DNA of 64,000 nucleotides from Brevipalpus yothersi (taxonomy: Eukaryota; Arthropoda; Arachnida; Trombidiformes; Tenuipalpidae): assembly GCA_003956705.1 (NCBI GenBank), contig QZCP01000667.1, positions 553,399 to 617,398 on the forward strand. Reading direction: 5' to 3'. A model generated the notes under the pieces. That model was not told where the DNA came from and searched no databases. It saw only the letters and a program-made list of their open reading frames with translations. The translations under genes and the position numbers were made by a program. Positions 1 through 14,309 of this stretch are shown here, one piece after another (the stretch's first letter is position 1; every line of letters begins with the position of its first letter).

Positions 1-3000
1 GGCTGGATGATAGTTCAGGCGAGGAGAAGATGAAAAAACTTGCCAAGAAGAAGAAGAGAGAGGAGAAAGAGAGGAGGAAGCTTTCATCATTTTCTTCTAC
101 GGATAAGAGTATCAGTGATTCTGGTGACCATCATTCTACATCCTCCGCTTCTACACCCAAGTTAACGACGTCTAAAGAAGAAAGGCTTCATCGTTCTCAA
201 AGATCCAGTGAAGATTCTATAAGTTCTATGAAGCTTCATGTGAATCATGTGAAAGAAGAATTGAAAAGTGATGATGATATTGCATCACTTAGCTCACCGA
301 AACATCATTCAAAAACACCTAATAAGCTGAAAGATAGCACTGAAGATGAGATGCATACAGCTCTCAAGAAGGAGAGACTGAAACCTTCCTCTATATTCAA
401 CAATTCTTCTGAAGAGAATAGTGTCGATGAATCCATCGATCATTCATCGACCAGTAATAGTTCTAGCATCAAAGCTATTCTTTCTAAGGAAGAGAAATTG
501 ATACGTGAAAGAAGATTCGAAGAAGAAGCGGCTATTGAAACTCAGCGGTTGGAGGAAGAGCTGAAAAGTGATCAAACCTGGAAGCATTTTAAGACCAGTG
601 AAGGCTTGTTCGATGAAATGATAGTACCTTGTGTGGCCGTTAAGGCTGAAATACCCAACGATAAGGATAAACCTCACCTAGAAAGTGAGCCATGTGATAT
701 TTTTGGTGTTCATCTTATGACTCATGTGAGTGAAGAGCCGAAAGTTTCCTTTTCACAAGATGTGCTTCATGATACCTTCAAGGTTAATGATTCGAAAGAG
801 TGTGAAATCGATGACCAACGTAAGATTGAGGATGATCTAGCTGTATCTGCTCTATTGCAAGAGATGAATGTTGCCACTCCAGACATGGCTAAAGAGCCAG
901 AGCCAGAGCCGGAGCCGTATATTAGTCGAATTGGGTCTCATGGCCCAGAGATTGATAGTATTGACTATGATATCAGCAATGATGAGCATCCAATACAAAT
1001 AGTTGAAGATTCACATGACGAAGGCTCTATTAAAATTGATATTTCCGAATCATCTTCAATTCGAGAAAGAAAAGCTGGAGAGTCGCTTAAAAGCGATGAT
1101 TCACAAACCAACAATAAAATTCTATCTCCTACATTTGAAGCTCAAGTACCAAGCAGCAACAACAATAAAGAGAGTGGAAAAGCAAGATCTGCAAGTGACT
1201 ACGATAGAAACAGTGCTGAGTTTGAGAATGCTTCTATAAGGAGCAACAATTCGGTAACTTCTTGCCAGCGAACAAAGGGAGAAGAGTTGGTGAACACCAG
1301 TCTCTCCTCTCGAAGTGACACCAGTTCTGCTGCCACGATTGCTTTAACAACGACCACAACCTCTCCTGTTTCTACTCTCAGCGCATCAACTGCAGCATCA
1401 ACTTCTACAGTCACAATTTCAAACACCCTCATCCCTACTTCTGGAGGAAAAAACAAGCAGCACGACGAAACAACAGTCTCACTTTCTGTAGTCTCTCTCA
1501 AAATGGCTCACGATCGCTCCAAAGCGCACAATCATCATCATCACCATCACCATCATCATACTCTCGAAACAGCCAACTTATCTTCCGCAAATACTATTAC
1601 GAACATTACTGCATCATCTTCACCAGTGAGAAACTTATTTTCATCTACTGATTATGATTCAAGTAAAAATGAACCGGAGACTGATGCATGTTTCGATGAT
1701 GGCGAAGAAGGCAATGAGAAACTCATCATTGATGAGACTTCTTGTGAAAAAGTGCCCGATGAGTCACCTAGATATCCGCATGAGCCTTGTGAAGCGAATT
1801 CAGTTGAACAGGTCGTCAGCAGATCGATTGAAGAGTATGATAGAGATGAAGAGAAACCAGTTCTTTTTGCTGAGGATTCCAGTGATCCTAGTCGAGAAGA
1901 TAGTGTTAAAAAGAATCTTGCATCGCTTGAAGCTGAATCTCTGTTCAGTAATGAAAAACCAGACTCCAGTAGCGTTAGCTCAGAGAAAACTGAAATATTT
2001 GACGATGATCTACCTCCAATCCCGAGCGATTCAGATACTCGTAAAGATTCATCATCTTCCTCTTCATCTTCCACCACCAATGATGAATCGAGAGAGGATC
2101 AAATCAATTCAACCAACGATGAAGATTTGAAGCAACTGAAAATCAAATCACCTCAACATTTGAATTCTACCATCGATCGATCCATTGCTATCGGCGAGTC
2201 TACATCCACCATCTCTTCTTCCTCTTCATCTGTTATCAGTGCATCCACTGAGTCGCTTAAGCCGACAACAACTATCTCTCCCATCACCAGTGCCATTATT
2301 GCAAACAACTGCACCAGAACAGTAACCGTAGAGAGAACAATCATCTCCGCTGATCGCTTAGATGATAGTGTGAAAGAACCCGATGAAGATAATGGTGAAA
2401 AGGCTGGTTCAGAAATTCACGATGATATTAAAGATGATGAGGACGAAGAGGAAAGAGGCAAGGGAGTCGAAAGGCCTAGAAGAGGCGCAAGAGCTAAAAC
2501 GAGAAAGTATAGTGAATCAAGTCTGAATTTGCCGAGATATGAGGGTTGCGCAGATCCCAAGAGTAAATCTCCCTTATCTGAACGGCCTAGACGCATTCTC
2601 CGTGGTAATCTCACTATGGATACTTCGATCGAAGAGCATCAGTCTATCGGTGACGGCTTCATTGAGAATGCTTTACAACAACAGACTGCCAGAGTATCGG
2701 ATGATCACGCCAGCACTCCCACTGCTCTCACAAGCAATTCCAATGCCATCAGTACTTGTAAGACCCAACAAGAGAGTGCCACGATAGCCAGCGAGATTAT
2801 AAGTCAGGAAAAGCTTGAAGCTCGCAAGAAGAGAGGTAGGAAGAAGAAGGCTTCAGATAATGATACCAACAGCAAACCTTTTGAGGTTGACATACCATCC
2901 AGGCAAAAGGATAGAGGAGTTCATCTTTCATTATCCATACCTTCCTCTTCAACCGATAAGCCAGGATCTGATGCGCGAAAATCATTAAGTCCCTACGATG

Positions 3001-6000
3001 TTTTTGAGTTCAGAGACAGTGACGATGAAGATCAACCCGCTCTTCCGCTTGAATCAATGCATTCTGCCTTTTCTGGTGTAGAAATGAAGGTACAACAGCA
3101 CGCAGATCAGCCTGCTACTCGTCCTGCTTCAGCCGAGCAGCAATTGCAGCATCAGCAGCAACAGCAACAACAACAGCAACTGCAAGTACAACAACAACAA
3201 CAGCAACAACAACAGCCGGATAAGAAGCGTAACGAAGAAGATGCAGCGATCAAAAATATTGCACATGATGCAGCCATCGGAAAGGAGTATATCACTGAGC
3301 TCAATCAGCGAGGTAAATTGTCCATCACCATCAGACTCCATCCTAAGGACAATGATAAAGAAGGTAAAGATATTGCTCCCGCTGATGTGGTCAAAACACC
3401 TCCAGATATCGTTCTGGATGCTGCTTCCGCTGATAATTCAAATGCTGGCTCAACATCAAGCTCAACTTCTGCTAAACCTACTCGCAAATCAGCTCGTCTC
3501 ATGTCACAAGCATCAAAAACGACTGTTGATGAAGTGATCGAGGACGTAGTTAAATGTGTTGGAAGTCATTCCAAATCTGAATCTAGCTCAACCAAAGTAC
3601 CCAAACGGTGTACTCGTTCCAGTAAAAGGGCTGATGAGACGACTCATGAAGAGGAAACTAATGTTAATGCAAATAGTGCAAATAGTGCGAATAGTGAGCC
3701 TGAGAATTCTGAGAGTTCTTCGCGTTTGTTCAGATCAAAACGCACTACTAAAGGGAATACTCAGCATGCAGGAAGCAACCAAACCACTACTTCTTCTTCT
3801 CTCACGACCACTATTACCACCACTACAACAACTACCATCACCACACCAAGTGCAACTATCGTTAAGGAGTCCTCTCCGGATAATGCAAGCAACAATCTCA
3901 ACCAGAGATCGGTGCCTGTGTTGAAAGTAGAGATTCCCAGTGAATCCAGTGAAGTTAGCGAGAAAAAACCTGAAAGTGAGGCACCAGCTAGTAATAGTGA
4001 AACTCAGGCTCAGGCTCAGACAAAAATGGCCCCTCAAACAGAAGAACCTGCAGAACAACCTTCAAGAACCAGTCCCACCGTACCGGTTGATCCTCTACCG
4101 ACAAGTATTTTGACCCCAGTGCAGAAGCAGCAAGTATCTGAGACTCTTGTAGTCAACTCTCCCGCTCTTGATCTTTCCCTCAGTCGGCCACCCTCTGATG
4201 GCATTAAGTCACCACCAAAGTCCTCACCTGACTCTATCACCCATATTAGCTCTACTGTTACCACTATAACCCCTGGAGTGTCCTCAGTACTTGTATTTTC
4301 CTCCAATACCTCTCCACCATCAACGTCCATCACAACAATCTCTCAATCAGCTCACACTAATGTCACTATGACTGTAGCACCCGTAACTGCATCACCACTA
4401 AGCAGTCCTATTCCATCTTTGCGAACTGAGACTAGTCTTACTCCAGCTGCACTGTCCGCTCCTTTCAAAGCAGCCTGTTCAATTGCACCTATCACAATCA
4501 ATGAGACCTCAATGATTAACACACCAGTCTCGTCCATGTTCTGTAAGCCTGGACCAATGTCTGTCACACCGGTACCTGCTCCTCCGATGAGCACATCTAT
4601 TCCACCAGCTCGATTAGATTCTTTCTCACCATCACCTTTAAGCACACCGTTGAAGGTGACAACCACTGTAGCATCAATTGCTGCGGTAGCAGAAGCTTCT
4701 TCTTCACCCTCAGTATTCTGTAAAGCGGGCCCAGTTTTGACTCAAAATGAGCCGAGCCTTCCATCTCTACCTTCACGTAATTTCAATTCTTCCGGTGCGA
4801 TTAAACTTAAAACTGGCAAAGGATACATTGATGATTCTACTACCATCCCTACTCATATCAATAGAATTGGACCTATTAAGAGCGATCCAATTCCCAGCAA
4901 CCTACCTCACTCAGTAACAACTTCGTATCCTCAGCCACAGCCTCTTCCCAATCGTGATAGTCCTACCATCAAGCAACACAGCCATTGTGCTCGTCCGACT
5001 GTTATCACACCTAAGGATAGCACACCAGTATCAGGTTTAGTTTTATCACAGCAACATCTCAGCTCTCCGCCACCAATGTCTTATAAGCCACCGCCACCAC
5101 CACCTCTACCACTCGGCATTCCAAGTCTTTCAGTTCCTGGTATGCCAGCTTTGTCTAGCATACCCACCATGCCAGCCTTACCGATTCGTCCACCAAGCAC
5201 ACCTCCAGTTATTGTGCCCCCTCATTTGGCTCTTCATTCGGCTGATTTTCAGACTTATGTTGCTCAACAAATGATGCTGGGCCACTATCCACCACCATTG
5301 CATCCAGATCTTATAAGAGCTGACGTTTTGAGAGCTCAAGATGCACAAGCTCGGGAAGAGCAGGTTAGAGTCGCTCAAGCGCGTGAAGCTCAAGCTCGTG
5401 CAGCCGCAGCCAGTAATCATCGAATTCATTCATTCTCAACACGAGGTTCTGTAGCACCCTTGCCCCACGGTCCCCCTTTAGCTCATGCAATTTACCAGCC
5501 CAACGATATTCATTCTCAAACATCACCATATGCAAGTCAGGTTATTTCACATTCAAGTCAGGTTCCACCTCTAGCAAGCCAAGTATCTCCTCATTCAAGT
5601 CAAGTTTCACCACAAGGCTACAACCCGTTGTTGGAAAGATACCCTGCCTTTTGGCAAGGGTTTTTGTCTCTCAAGAATGTTCAAGCGGCTGTTCAAATGC
5701 ACTATGTCAGCGGAAGTCAACGTATCGCCCACGAAATCCGGAATACCGTTGCTTCACCGGTGCGAATAGCACAACGAATGAGACTAGAGCACACTCAGCT
5801 TGAAGGCGTAGTTCGAAAGATGCAGGTAAGTGTTGATATCCTTCTAAATAGAGAGTGGTGGTCCATGTTAAAAGTTCACCACCATTTATTCGATATGCTT
5901 GATCCTCCTAACTTTCTTCTATCTCTTTCTCTCCATCTATCTATCTATCTATCTTATTCAGGTGGCTGAAGAGCATTGTATATTTCTGGCATTACCAACT

Positions 6001-6363
6001 GGTAGAGAGCAGACAGAGTTTCAACATGAATCTAACTCTCTTCGTACTGGATTCATCGAATATCTACTAAGTAAACAGGCCGCTGGAATCGTCAACTCAT
6101 CATCTCCCAATTCCCAGCAGGTAGGATTATCGTCTTTGAACAGATTAACTTGCTCCTCTAATTTCTTTCCCTCTCACTCGTTTCCAATGAATTTCACTCA
6201 CTCTTGTTCTATTTAATTTTTCTCTTCCTCATCACAGGCTTACGTCATCCATATTTTCCCAACTTGTGACTTTTCCTCCGAAAGTTTGGCAAGAATAGCG
6301 CCCGATCTTTCTCATAGTGTATCTGACATACCCCATCTTCTCATAATCGTCGCTACTGTTTGA
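1..6363 (+). CDS. spen: spen-family transcriptional corepressor, C-terminal part (partial at 5' end)
   Basis: Coding exons 3-5825, 5962-6120 and 6238-6363, all phase 0, with GT-AG introns of 136 and 117 bases. The reading frame is open to the window edge, so the N-terminal RRM part lies outside; about 2035 codons are visible. Seen in order: a lysine-rich nuclear-localisation-like stretch at the start, a very long Ser/Thr/Asp/Glu-rich low-complexity region, a histidine run near 1530-1560, an AT-hook-like KKRGRKKK near 2825-2850, glutamine runs at 3139-3213, proline-rich stretches near 5086-5110, and a terminal domain from about 5620 to the stop. That last domain (WQGFLSLKN near its start, HIFPTCDFS and HLLIIVATV at the end) has the order and position of the SPOC domain that ends Spen/SHARP proteins. 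Known role of the family: nuclear scaffold recruiting corepressors in Notch and other pathways. ALDLS at about 4160 resembles a CtBP-binding motif. The call rests on the SPOC end plus low-complexity architecture. Confidence 0.88.
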
Positions 6364-6688
6364 TTTGCAATCATCTCATGGATTATATGTAAATATGTAA
6401 ATGAGTGTAAATAACATTATTCCCTTTACTACGCTTTTTCTCTTGTCTCATTTGCGAGCAATTTTGATAAGATCCATTTCTAGTTCACTCTTGATTATAA
6501 AACTCACTAGATAAGATTGTGAGTGCAGTGTGTACGTATGTATGGTGTATATAGTGAGTGTGTGTGTGTTTTTGTAAGTTTCCACGAAAATCACTCAAGT
6601 ACAGAGTGGTTGCAGATAGTGAGGAAAAATATTCACACAAAATTATGATTGTGGATGAACATTGCAGTGCTTTTATTTTTGTCAATCA
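6364..6688. other. tail-to-tail intergenic spacer between spen and thin
   Basis: About 325 bases between the spen stop and the thin stop. It would hold both 3' UTRs. I see no canonical AATAAA for spen here; variants such as AATAAC occur near 6410. A TGTG-rich stretch lies near 6520-6570. No gene is seen. Confidence 0.6.
6672..6677 (-). terminator. tn: possible poly(A) signal of thin NHL transcript
   Basis: AATAAA on the minus strand about 12 bases after the TGA stop of the last NHL exon. It is very close to the stop, so a more distal signal may be the real one. Confidence 0.3.
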
Positions 6689-6808
6689 TCAAAATACTTG
6701 AATACGATGATTTTCGCGATCACAGACCAGAATATTGCCAGTACTTGATACTGCTACGCCTTCCAGTCCCTTGAATTCGCTTTCTCCAGAGCCCCAACTT
6801 CCAAATGC
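6689..6808 (-). CDS. tn: thin last exon: sixth NHL repeat
   Basis: A 40-codon exon beginning AFGSWGSGE and ending ...RENHRIQVF-stop. Phase 0 to the GTFLK end of the 7795 exon across a 986-base intron. It is too short to show as a long ORF but completes the propeller. Confidence 0.88.
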   Translation of the reverse strand, partial: AFGSWGSGESEFKGLEGVAVSSTGNILVCDRENHRIQVF

Positions 6809-7221
6809 CTATTTTATAAAGAAGAGGTGAAAGAATATTGTGTCAGTACTTGTGGATGTGAGAGATAAACATGAACCAGTTTTACTTTTTCCTCTGTATC
6901 AGAGGATTGAGCAACGCTCAAGCAAAAAGGAAAATATCGATCGCGGCGAGCACTCAAACACAACATTGGGAAAACTGAATGTATGTGTTTTTGTGTTCAG
7001 AGCTGCTCTGCTTTGGCTTCAAGAGTTGCATATCAGAGTTGCTGGCTCGAACGAGATGAAAGAATGAAAGAGATAGAGAGAGAAGAGAGAAGAGGAAAAA
7101 AGAGAGAGAGAACTTTTCTCACGGGCTCTCTCTCCCTTCACTAAACTGAAACCTGCAGCTCTCGAAATCGATTCCTCTGCCTCCCTCATTCGTAAAACTA
7201 AAATAGTCGCTCAAAAGAGAA

Positions 7222-7310
<89 letters not shown>

Positions 7311-7325
7311 AAGAGAGAGAAAGAG

Positions 7326-7357
<32 letters not shown>

Positions 7358-10190
7358 CTAAAAAGAAGCAGGGAGAGCAAGAGAGAGAAAAAGGAAAGAG
7401 AGGGAGAGAAGTGAGGGGAAAAAGTGACAGCCTTAGAGAAGTAGTGGGAGAGAGAGAGAAAACGTTGCTCAGAAGAGAAAATTGCTGGATGAGGAATGGA
7501 AAACTGACGCTAAAGAATAGCGTGTTCCTAAAAGTACAGGACTCAAAGTCTGAGAGAGAGAGAGAGAGAGGGAAAAGCGAGAGAAGCGGGAGAGAGAAAG
7601 AGAGCTTTTTTCGATTATGCATGAATGCTGAAGGGCTGACTGTTGTGTGTGTCCTTTTTCTTTCTCGCTTTTTTTTGCCGGCAAAACTGAGTGTATGCTG
7701 TGTTTGTGAGTGTGTGTGTGTTGGTTGAACATACACACACAGCTCACCCAAAACCCGTGCGAATAGGTGATCACATGGTTTGTACAATGCTCACCTTCAG
7801 GAAAGTTCCGTCTGGACTGAATATTTGAATTCGGTTATTTCCAGAATCGCCAACAATGATGTACCCTTGATCATCGACCGCCAAACCACGCGGAAACTTG
7901 AATTGGCCCTCTTCACTGCCTTCTGATCCAAAAGTGGACAGTGAGCGGCCATTAACATCAAAAATTTGAATCCGATGATTGTTAGAATCGCTAACAAAAA
8001 CTCGATTCGTATTACTGACAGCAATATAATGAGGATGCTCCAATTGTCCGGCCTTAGTTCCGATAGAACCGAATTTTCCCACAAAAGTTCCGTCAGATTG
8101 AAAAACTTGTATACGATGATTCTCTTTATCACAAACATAAATAAATCCTAATGAATCGGTTGTGATGCCCCATGGATAACTGAAACGGCCATCCATGCGA
8201 CCTTCACAGCCGAAAGCGCGCAAAAAACGGCCTGATGGATCGAATATTTGCACACGATGATTATAGCGATCAGAAACGATAAATTGGCCAATCCTATTGA
8301 CTGCCACACCGGCCAGACAATCGAATTCACCCTCACCGCTTCCATAGGAACCAAATTCAAATAAAAATCGTCCAGTGGAACCAAATACTTGGACACGATG
8401 ATTGGAAGAATCGGCAACCACAATTGTGTTGTCCGGAGCAACGGCTATGCCTCGCGGCCATGTAAAGCAACCAGGCTCCGTTCCTCTGGTACCAACTTTG
8501 AACATCATACGCTTTTTTTGCATATATATATTTCGAGGCAATGCAAAACTATAATTTGTACTACCCCCACCACTGCCAGTGCCGGTGGTGGTGGTGGTGG
8601 TGGCGATTGAGCTCGGCCCAGTGGCTGCCACTGAGCCGCGAATATTGGCTGATTCACGATCAAATGATGTAGTGGTAGTCATACTGGCTTTACGAGAATA
8701 ACTTTTCGGTGCTGGCTCATCATCTGAGCTATCTGATATTGTACGAGAGTAGACTGCATGTGAACTTTTACTCTTACTTAGCCCAGTTCGACCCGAACCA
8801 GTGCCCGAAGAGCCGACCGATGGTGTTCGAGAGGAACCATACTTATTGCGAAGATAATTAGACCAAGCTGTGGTACCGGTGGTTCCTGATAGAACGGAAA
8901 ATTTATCAGAGGAAAATAAGAGAATATACATCATCTTCATATATATATGTGTATGTAATAAGCTCGTTTTTTTGGGGTAAACAGATCGATATTCTAGTGA
9001 GTATAAGTGAGTATGCGAGAGAGAGGAAAAGAGGAAAAGATAGAGAGAGAGAGAATATTCTGGCTTGTCTTCTAATAAAACATAGCAGCCTTCATTTTTT
9101 TTTATATATATGATATGATATGGTATGGTAACACTACTATTATTCCACTATGCAATGGTGAACCTCAGACTGCCTACCATTGGTATCGTCACTCATCGGC
9201 GGTGGAGTCTTCTCTCGATCCCTTGTTTTATATTGATATCGTGCTTGTTTTCCATAATTAGCCTCCGCATATCTACTCCGATAGGTCGGTGTGCTGGTTG
9301 GAGCATCATCTTCGTCCTCATTCCGATCGATACCTATTTTGATGATGGAGAAAGAGAGACAGGGAGAGAGGGAGGAAAGAAAAATTTGCATGATAAGTAT
9401 TGTCAAGATTCTCGGAATGGTATTGCTTTTGTCTAAAAGTGGAATGTGTGTGCTTGATAGGAGAGAGAGAGAAAGAGATGGAAAGATAGAGAAAAGCAAA
9501 AGGCTTAATCAAATGCCGCTCAGCTACTCATTTGCTTGCCAACTAATACGTATAGATAGATAGACGTATATGTGTGTATAGTGGATGATGGACACAAGCG
9601 AGCAAAAATGTGATGCATAATGTAGAAGAAGGCGAAGGACAAGACCAGGAGAAGGAGGACGATGACAGGAAGACCAGATTCGCGAAAAATGTTCACAACA
9701 ACAGGGTGACAACGATTGAATGCCACGAACAGAGTACACTTGATAACTGAACACACACATCATCCTTGCATTGCTCTTTTGGGCAATTCAAAGAGCAAAT
9801 TTTGCCAGCAAATCAGGAAGAAACAGAAGATAAAAGATGGAAAGAAAGAAAGAAAGAGAACTTCGATCACATCAACAAAGTGCTTCTGCTGATTCTTCTT
9901 CTTCTTCTTCTATTTTTCCAGCTTCACTTTATTCCTATTCCTATTTGATCTTCTTTTCTACTCTACTCTTATACATCTCTCTCTCTCTCTCTCTCTCCTC
10001 TTTCTACATACATACACTAGCATTCACTTGCATCCGAATGATGAGCGTCTGAAATAAAGCAAGTGAACTAAGTAACCATCGTTGAATGAGAAGAGGAAAA
10101 AGGATAAAAGCTAAAGCTAGTAGATAATCAATGGCTGGTTGCGAGACCGATTGCTTGCTCTATTGTCTACAAGTGGAGGAGGAAGGAAAG

Positions 10191-10255
<65 letters not shown>

Positions 10256-13200
10256 AAACCAAAAGTGGCCAAGTGTGCAGGGTAATCAAATCAGGAGATA
10301 TAATTAGAGTTATTCGATGGAAAGATTATTAATCTAAGTGGAGAATGGTGGAGGGGAAAAATTGGGGTTCCTTGGAGAAGAAGGAGGAAAATGTCGTTGA
10401 TAAAATAAACGATAGATATTGTCTGAACGAGAAAATATGTATAAGAGAAAGGGGGAAGAAAGAAAGAAAGAAAGAGAAAGAGAGAATACAAGAAGAGTAG
10501 AAAGAGTAGAAAGCCCCATGAGATGATGATGAAATGGTGGAGATAGATGAGATCTTTGTTTTCAATGGTCATGCAATCGAATTGGGTCAAAGTGGACACT
10601 CACACAATGTATATGGTATATATGTATATATATGTATATAAATATATATTCAAGCAGCGGGAACAAAATCAATGCCCTCCAAATGGATGGCATGATTCAT
10701 GAGGCAAATGGTAGCAAATACCAAATGCATGCTCATTCGAAAATTTTTTTTTCGAAGATTTTTTTGTTCTTCTGGTTCGAGCAGGCAAAGCAACAACAAA
10801 AACAACAGCTATCTACAATGTTATCTGGACTGAGTGTGTGAGGATGAGTTTAGTTTTCCGATGCAAAAGACTGTCTTCGCCCATTACACCATGGTAGTAT
10901 TAATGACAATGTAATAGAACTTCTCTGCATTTTATCCAACGATTCCATGCTAGGCCGTATGGACTCTTGTGAACCATAACCAGACGAACCTCCAATTGAA
11001 TGTGAACTTTTACTTCGATACAATGAATTGCGACGGTTGACAAAATTACGACTTGTTATGTGGTCACTATTGGCCAAGCTTGATCGATTAGTGATATTAT
11101 GTGTATACCAGCGTGCATAGTATGACTTTTCGTTACTCACACTGGACCATTGGTTATAGTGAGTAGTAGTATTGGTAGTAGTAGTAGTATGATTTGGATC
11201 TGGTTGATCAATCCAATCATTAGAACGGTTAGTGGTAGTTGGAAATGTTTGAAATACATTGCTATTGATGCTGGCACTGGTTGATAATGAGCTTAGGCTG
11301 CCTATTGATCGAGATTTGTTGAGGGCAAGCATTTCTGGTGCGATGGTATACATTGAACGATGATTGGATACATTACGAATATGATGATCATGATGATCAT
11401 CAGGCCGATCGAATCTGCTACATGTCATTTGACTATCAGAACAGCGACGACGATTAATCAATTCAGCTTGATTGTACAGGCTATTAGAATAGTGATTATA
11501 ACCACCAGTAGACGAGGTATCATAACAATGTGTATACGAATCATCCATCGATCGACGTCTGTAAAGCAAGCTATAATCATAAACAGAATTGGAATTGGAT
11601 GATGAGAGTGAATTGTGTCTCTCTCGGTTATATCGTGATTTTGAGCATTTTTTAGCAGAAGCTGACAACACTGACGATCGGGAATAGGTTTTGGACAATC
11701 CGTATGATGCATGTTTGAGAGCCAATTCATCGACAACATGCGATTTAAAGCATGGACCTACAGTATCATTCGAATCAATACGATTCCTCAGCTCGACACT
11801 ACTTCGTCGGACTTGAGCGCTTCTATTCAGTAAATTTGCAACCGAATGCGGAAGCCTTTCTCGACCTTTATCACGCGCTTGACTAACGGTGAACGACGTT
11901 GTAGTGTTCCTGGGCTCGTTTGGTGTGGTATCAGCAGTAGTAGTGATAGTAGTAGTGGTAACGGGACTAGTCCAATTGTCAATCGAACGGAAAGAATTAT
12001 TATTGCTGCTGTTGGTACTGACGCTGCTGCTGCTCATACCATTGTATCGGGAAAGAGAAGTCGATGTGCTGGCTGTGGTGCTAATGTTGGAGCCTCCTGA
12101 GGTCGATAGTCCACCTCTACTGTGATCAGTAGAGATGGTAATACCAGTACGGAGTGAGGCCAAATTTTCTTCTTCATTCTCCTCTTCATCTCCCCCTGAA
12201 GTTAAATCATCCTCTTCTTCTTCTTCTTCTTCTTCTTCTCCTTGTTCTTCCACATCATCATCTTCTTCCTCCTCCTCTTCTTCTTCTTCTTCTTCTTCAA
12301 GCTCCCCTTCTTCTTCTTCTTCTTCTTCCACCTGTTCTTCAGCATCTTCCTCATTATCATCATCACTTGAATCATCATCATCATCACTACTATCATCTCC
12401 GTTCTGACTATCGGACTCACTGGGCTGAGTTTTGCTTGTGTTGTGATCATCAGCATGTTTCCGTTCAGAATTGTCTTGATCACATCCGGCAAGACTGCTT
12501 GAATCGCTTAGTCCTAGCGCAGCTCGATTTCGATTGAAAAAAGATGTCTGTTTGCCTTCTTGTTGTTGTCCTGTTTGTTTTGGTTGAAGAGAAAAGAGTG
12601 AGGCATTGAGAAAGAGAGAGAGAGAAGAAAAAAGATAGAAGAATTTATTACAATTACTCTGCCATGTAATCATGTAAAATGGAATAGAGAGTAATAGAGG
12701 AAGGGAGTTTGGGAAGTGAGTTTGGAGTTTGAGTTATTCTACCGTTTATTAGATGGAAGAAGAAAGACTTGGTGGAAATAGAGGAAGAAGAAGAAGAAGA
12801 AGAAGAAGAATGGAAAATGAGAAGATCAAAACAGAGCATAGAAGGAAAGAGCAATATAATGGGAAAGAGTATAAAGTGGATGGAGAAGAGAGAAAGGGAG
12901 AGAAGAAGAACGAGATAGGCAAGAGAGAAGGAAAAAAATAGTGAGTTCCAAATATTCGGAAAGGTCAGGGAAAAGAGAGCAAAAAAGAAGTGAAAAAAGA
13001 AAAGCAACCGCATTTTGAGCGATCGATATTGATCAATGGATGAAGGCAGGCAAAGTATTTCTAGGTGGAATGTATCGAATGATTCACAGTTTTCGTTAAG
13101 GCAAAACCAACGTTAACCAATACTTCAGAACACACACACACATATATATATATACACAGAGAGATAGATAGAAGTAGAGAGCATGGTCCAATATTCCATG

Positions 13201-13799
13201 CCATGGTGATGGCCCTAAAAGATTTCAAGTCTTCACCAGAATTGAGTATATTTTCTTTTTCCTCTATTTTCTCTCTTTCTTCTCTCTTTTATGCCCTTAT
13301 TTTTTTCCTACTTCTTAGTTTCCTGTGCGCAGAGATAACCAGTAAGAAGAAGAAGCACTAGTAGCTGCAGTAGAGAGGAAGGAGAAGATGAAGAAAATGT
13401 TTTGCCGCTGTAAACATTCCCGAGATTGCCTTTGATATAAAAAGGAGAGGAAAGAAGATTGGAAAGCCTTAGGAAGATAGACACATACAGCTAGTCTGTG
13501 ACTGCTTGGACGCAAACACACATACCCATACACATACACACACACACACTTGCTATGGGAGAGAAAATACTCACATAGAGAAATGCCATCAAGTACAGCG
13601 GATGCTATTCAAGAACGATATATAGACATGAACAATTCAGCTTGGAAGATTGCATCTTCTTTTTCGTCCTCTTCCTCTCATTCTTCTTCTCTCTCACAGC
13701 CTCCTCTTCTCCGATGAACCCTGAGAGAGGAAGCGAATTAAACTGGTCCTGCATTGGCTTCATGAAGGCAAAGAGATGCCGGAAAACAGAGAGAAAGAG

Positions 13800-13850
<51 letters not shown>

Positions 13851-14268
13851 TAAAGATAGAGAGCTGAAGATTGTTATTGCATCTTCCCATTGTATAATAA
13901 AGGAGAAGAAGAATGAGCGAGACAAGGAAAGATGAAGAGAAGAAAAAGATAGAGAAAAGAGAGCGAGTGTCACAGCGAATGCTCTTGTGCGTATGTGAAG
14001 AGAGAGAGAGAGGAGCATTCTTGTTTGGAAGAATTTTCGTGAGCATCAGAATCGAAAGCAATTTCATCGCTAGCCTTTTGCTCATCTTTGTCATTCCTCT
14101 CTCGTCTCACATGGTGTATTCTGATGATTCTAGCTCAGGTAGATAATTAGTGGAGGAACGTTTTACACTGATAGCATACATGAAGAGCTGAATTGTAGAG
14201 ATGAGCTGATATATTCTCTACCATCTCTCTTTTTCTCTCAACGAAAATCACCAGTATTCCTATTGCTC

Positions 14269-14309
<41 letters not shown>

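Noticed and set aside
7119..7787. Minus-strand frame of 222 codons, Ser/Leu-rich
   Set aside because: It is a translation of the (GA)n tract and flanking pyrimidine-rich intron sequence; no domain, and it lies in a thin intron.
12135..12537. Plus-strand Ser-rich and Leu-rich frames
   Set aside because: Antisense shadows of the acidic coding tract of the thin alternative exon.
13605..14018. Minus-strand frame of 137 codons
   Set aside because: Low-complexity Ser/Leu translation of (GA)n; no start context, splice pattern or homology.
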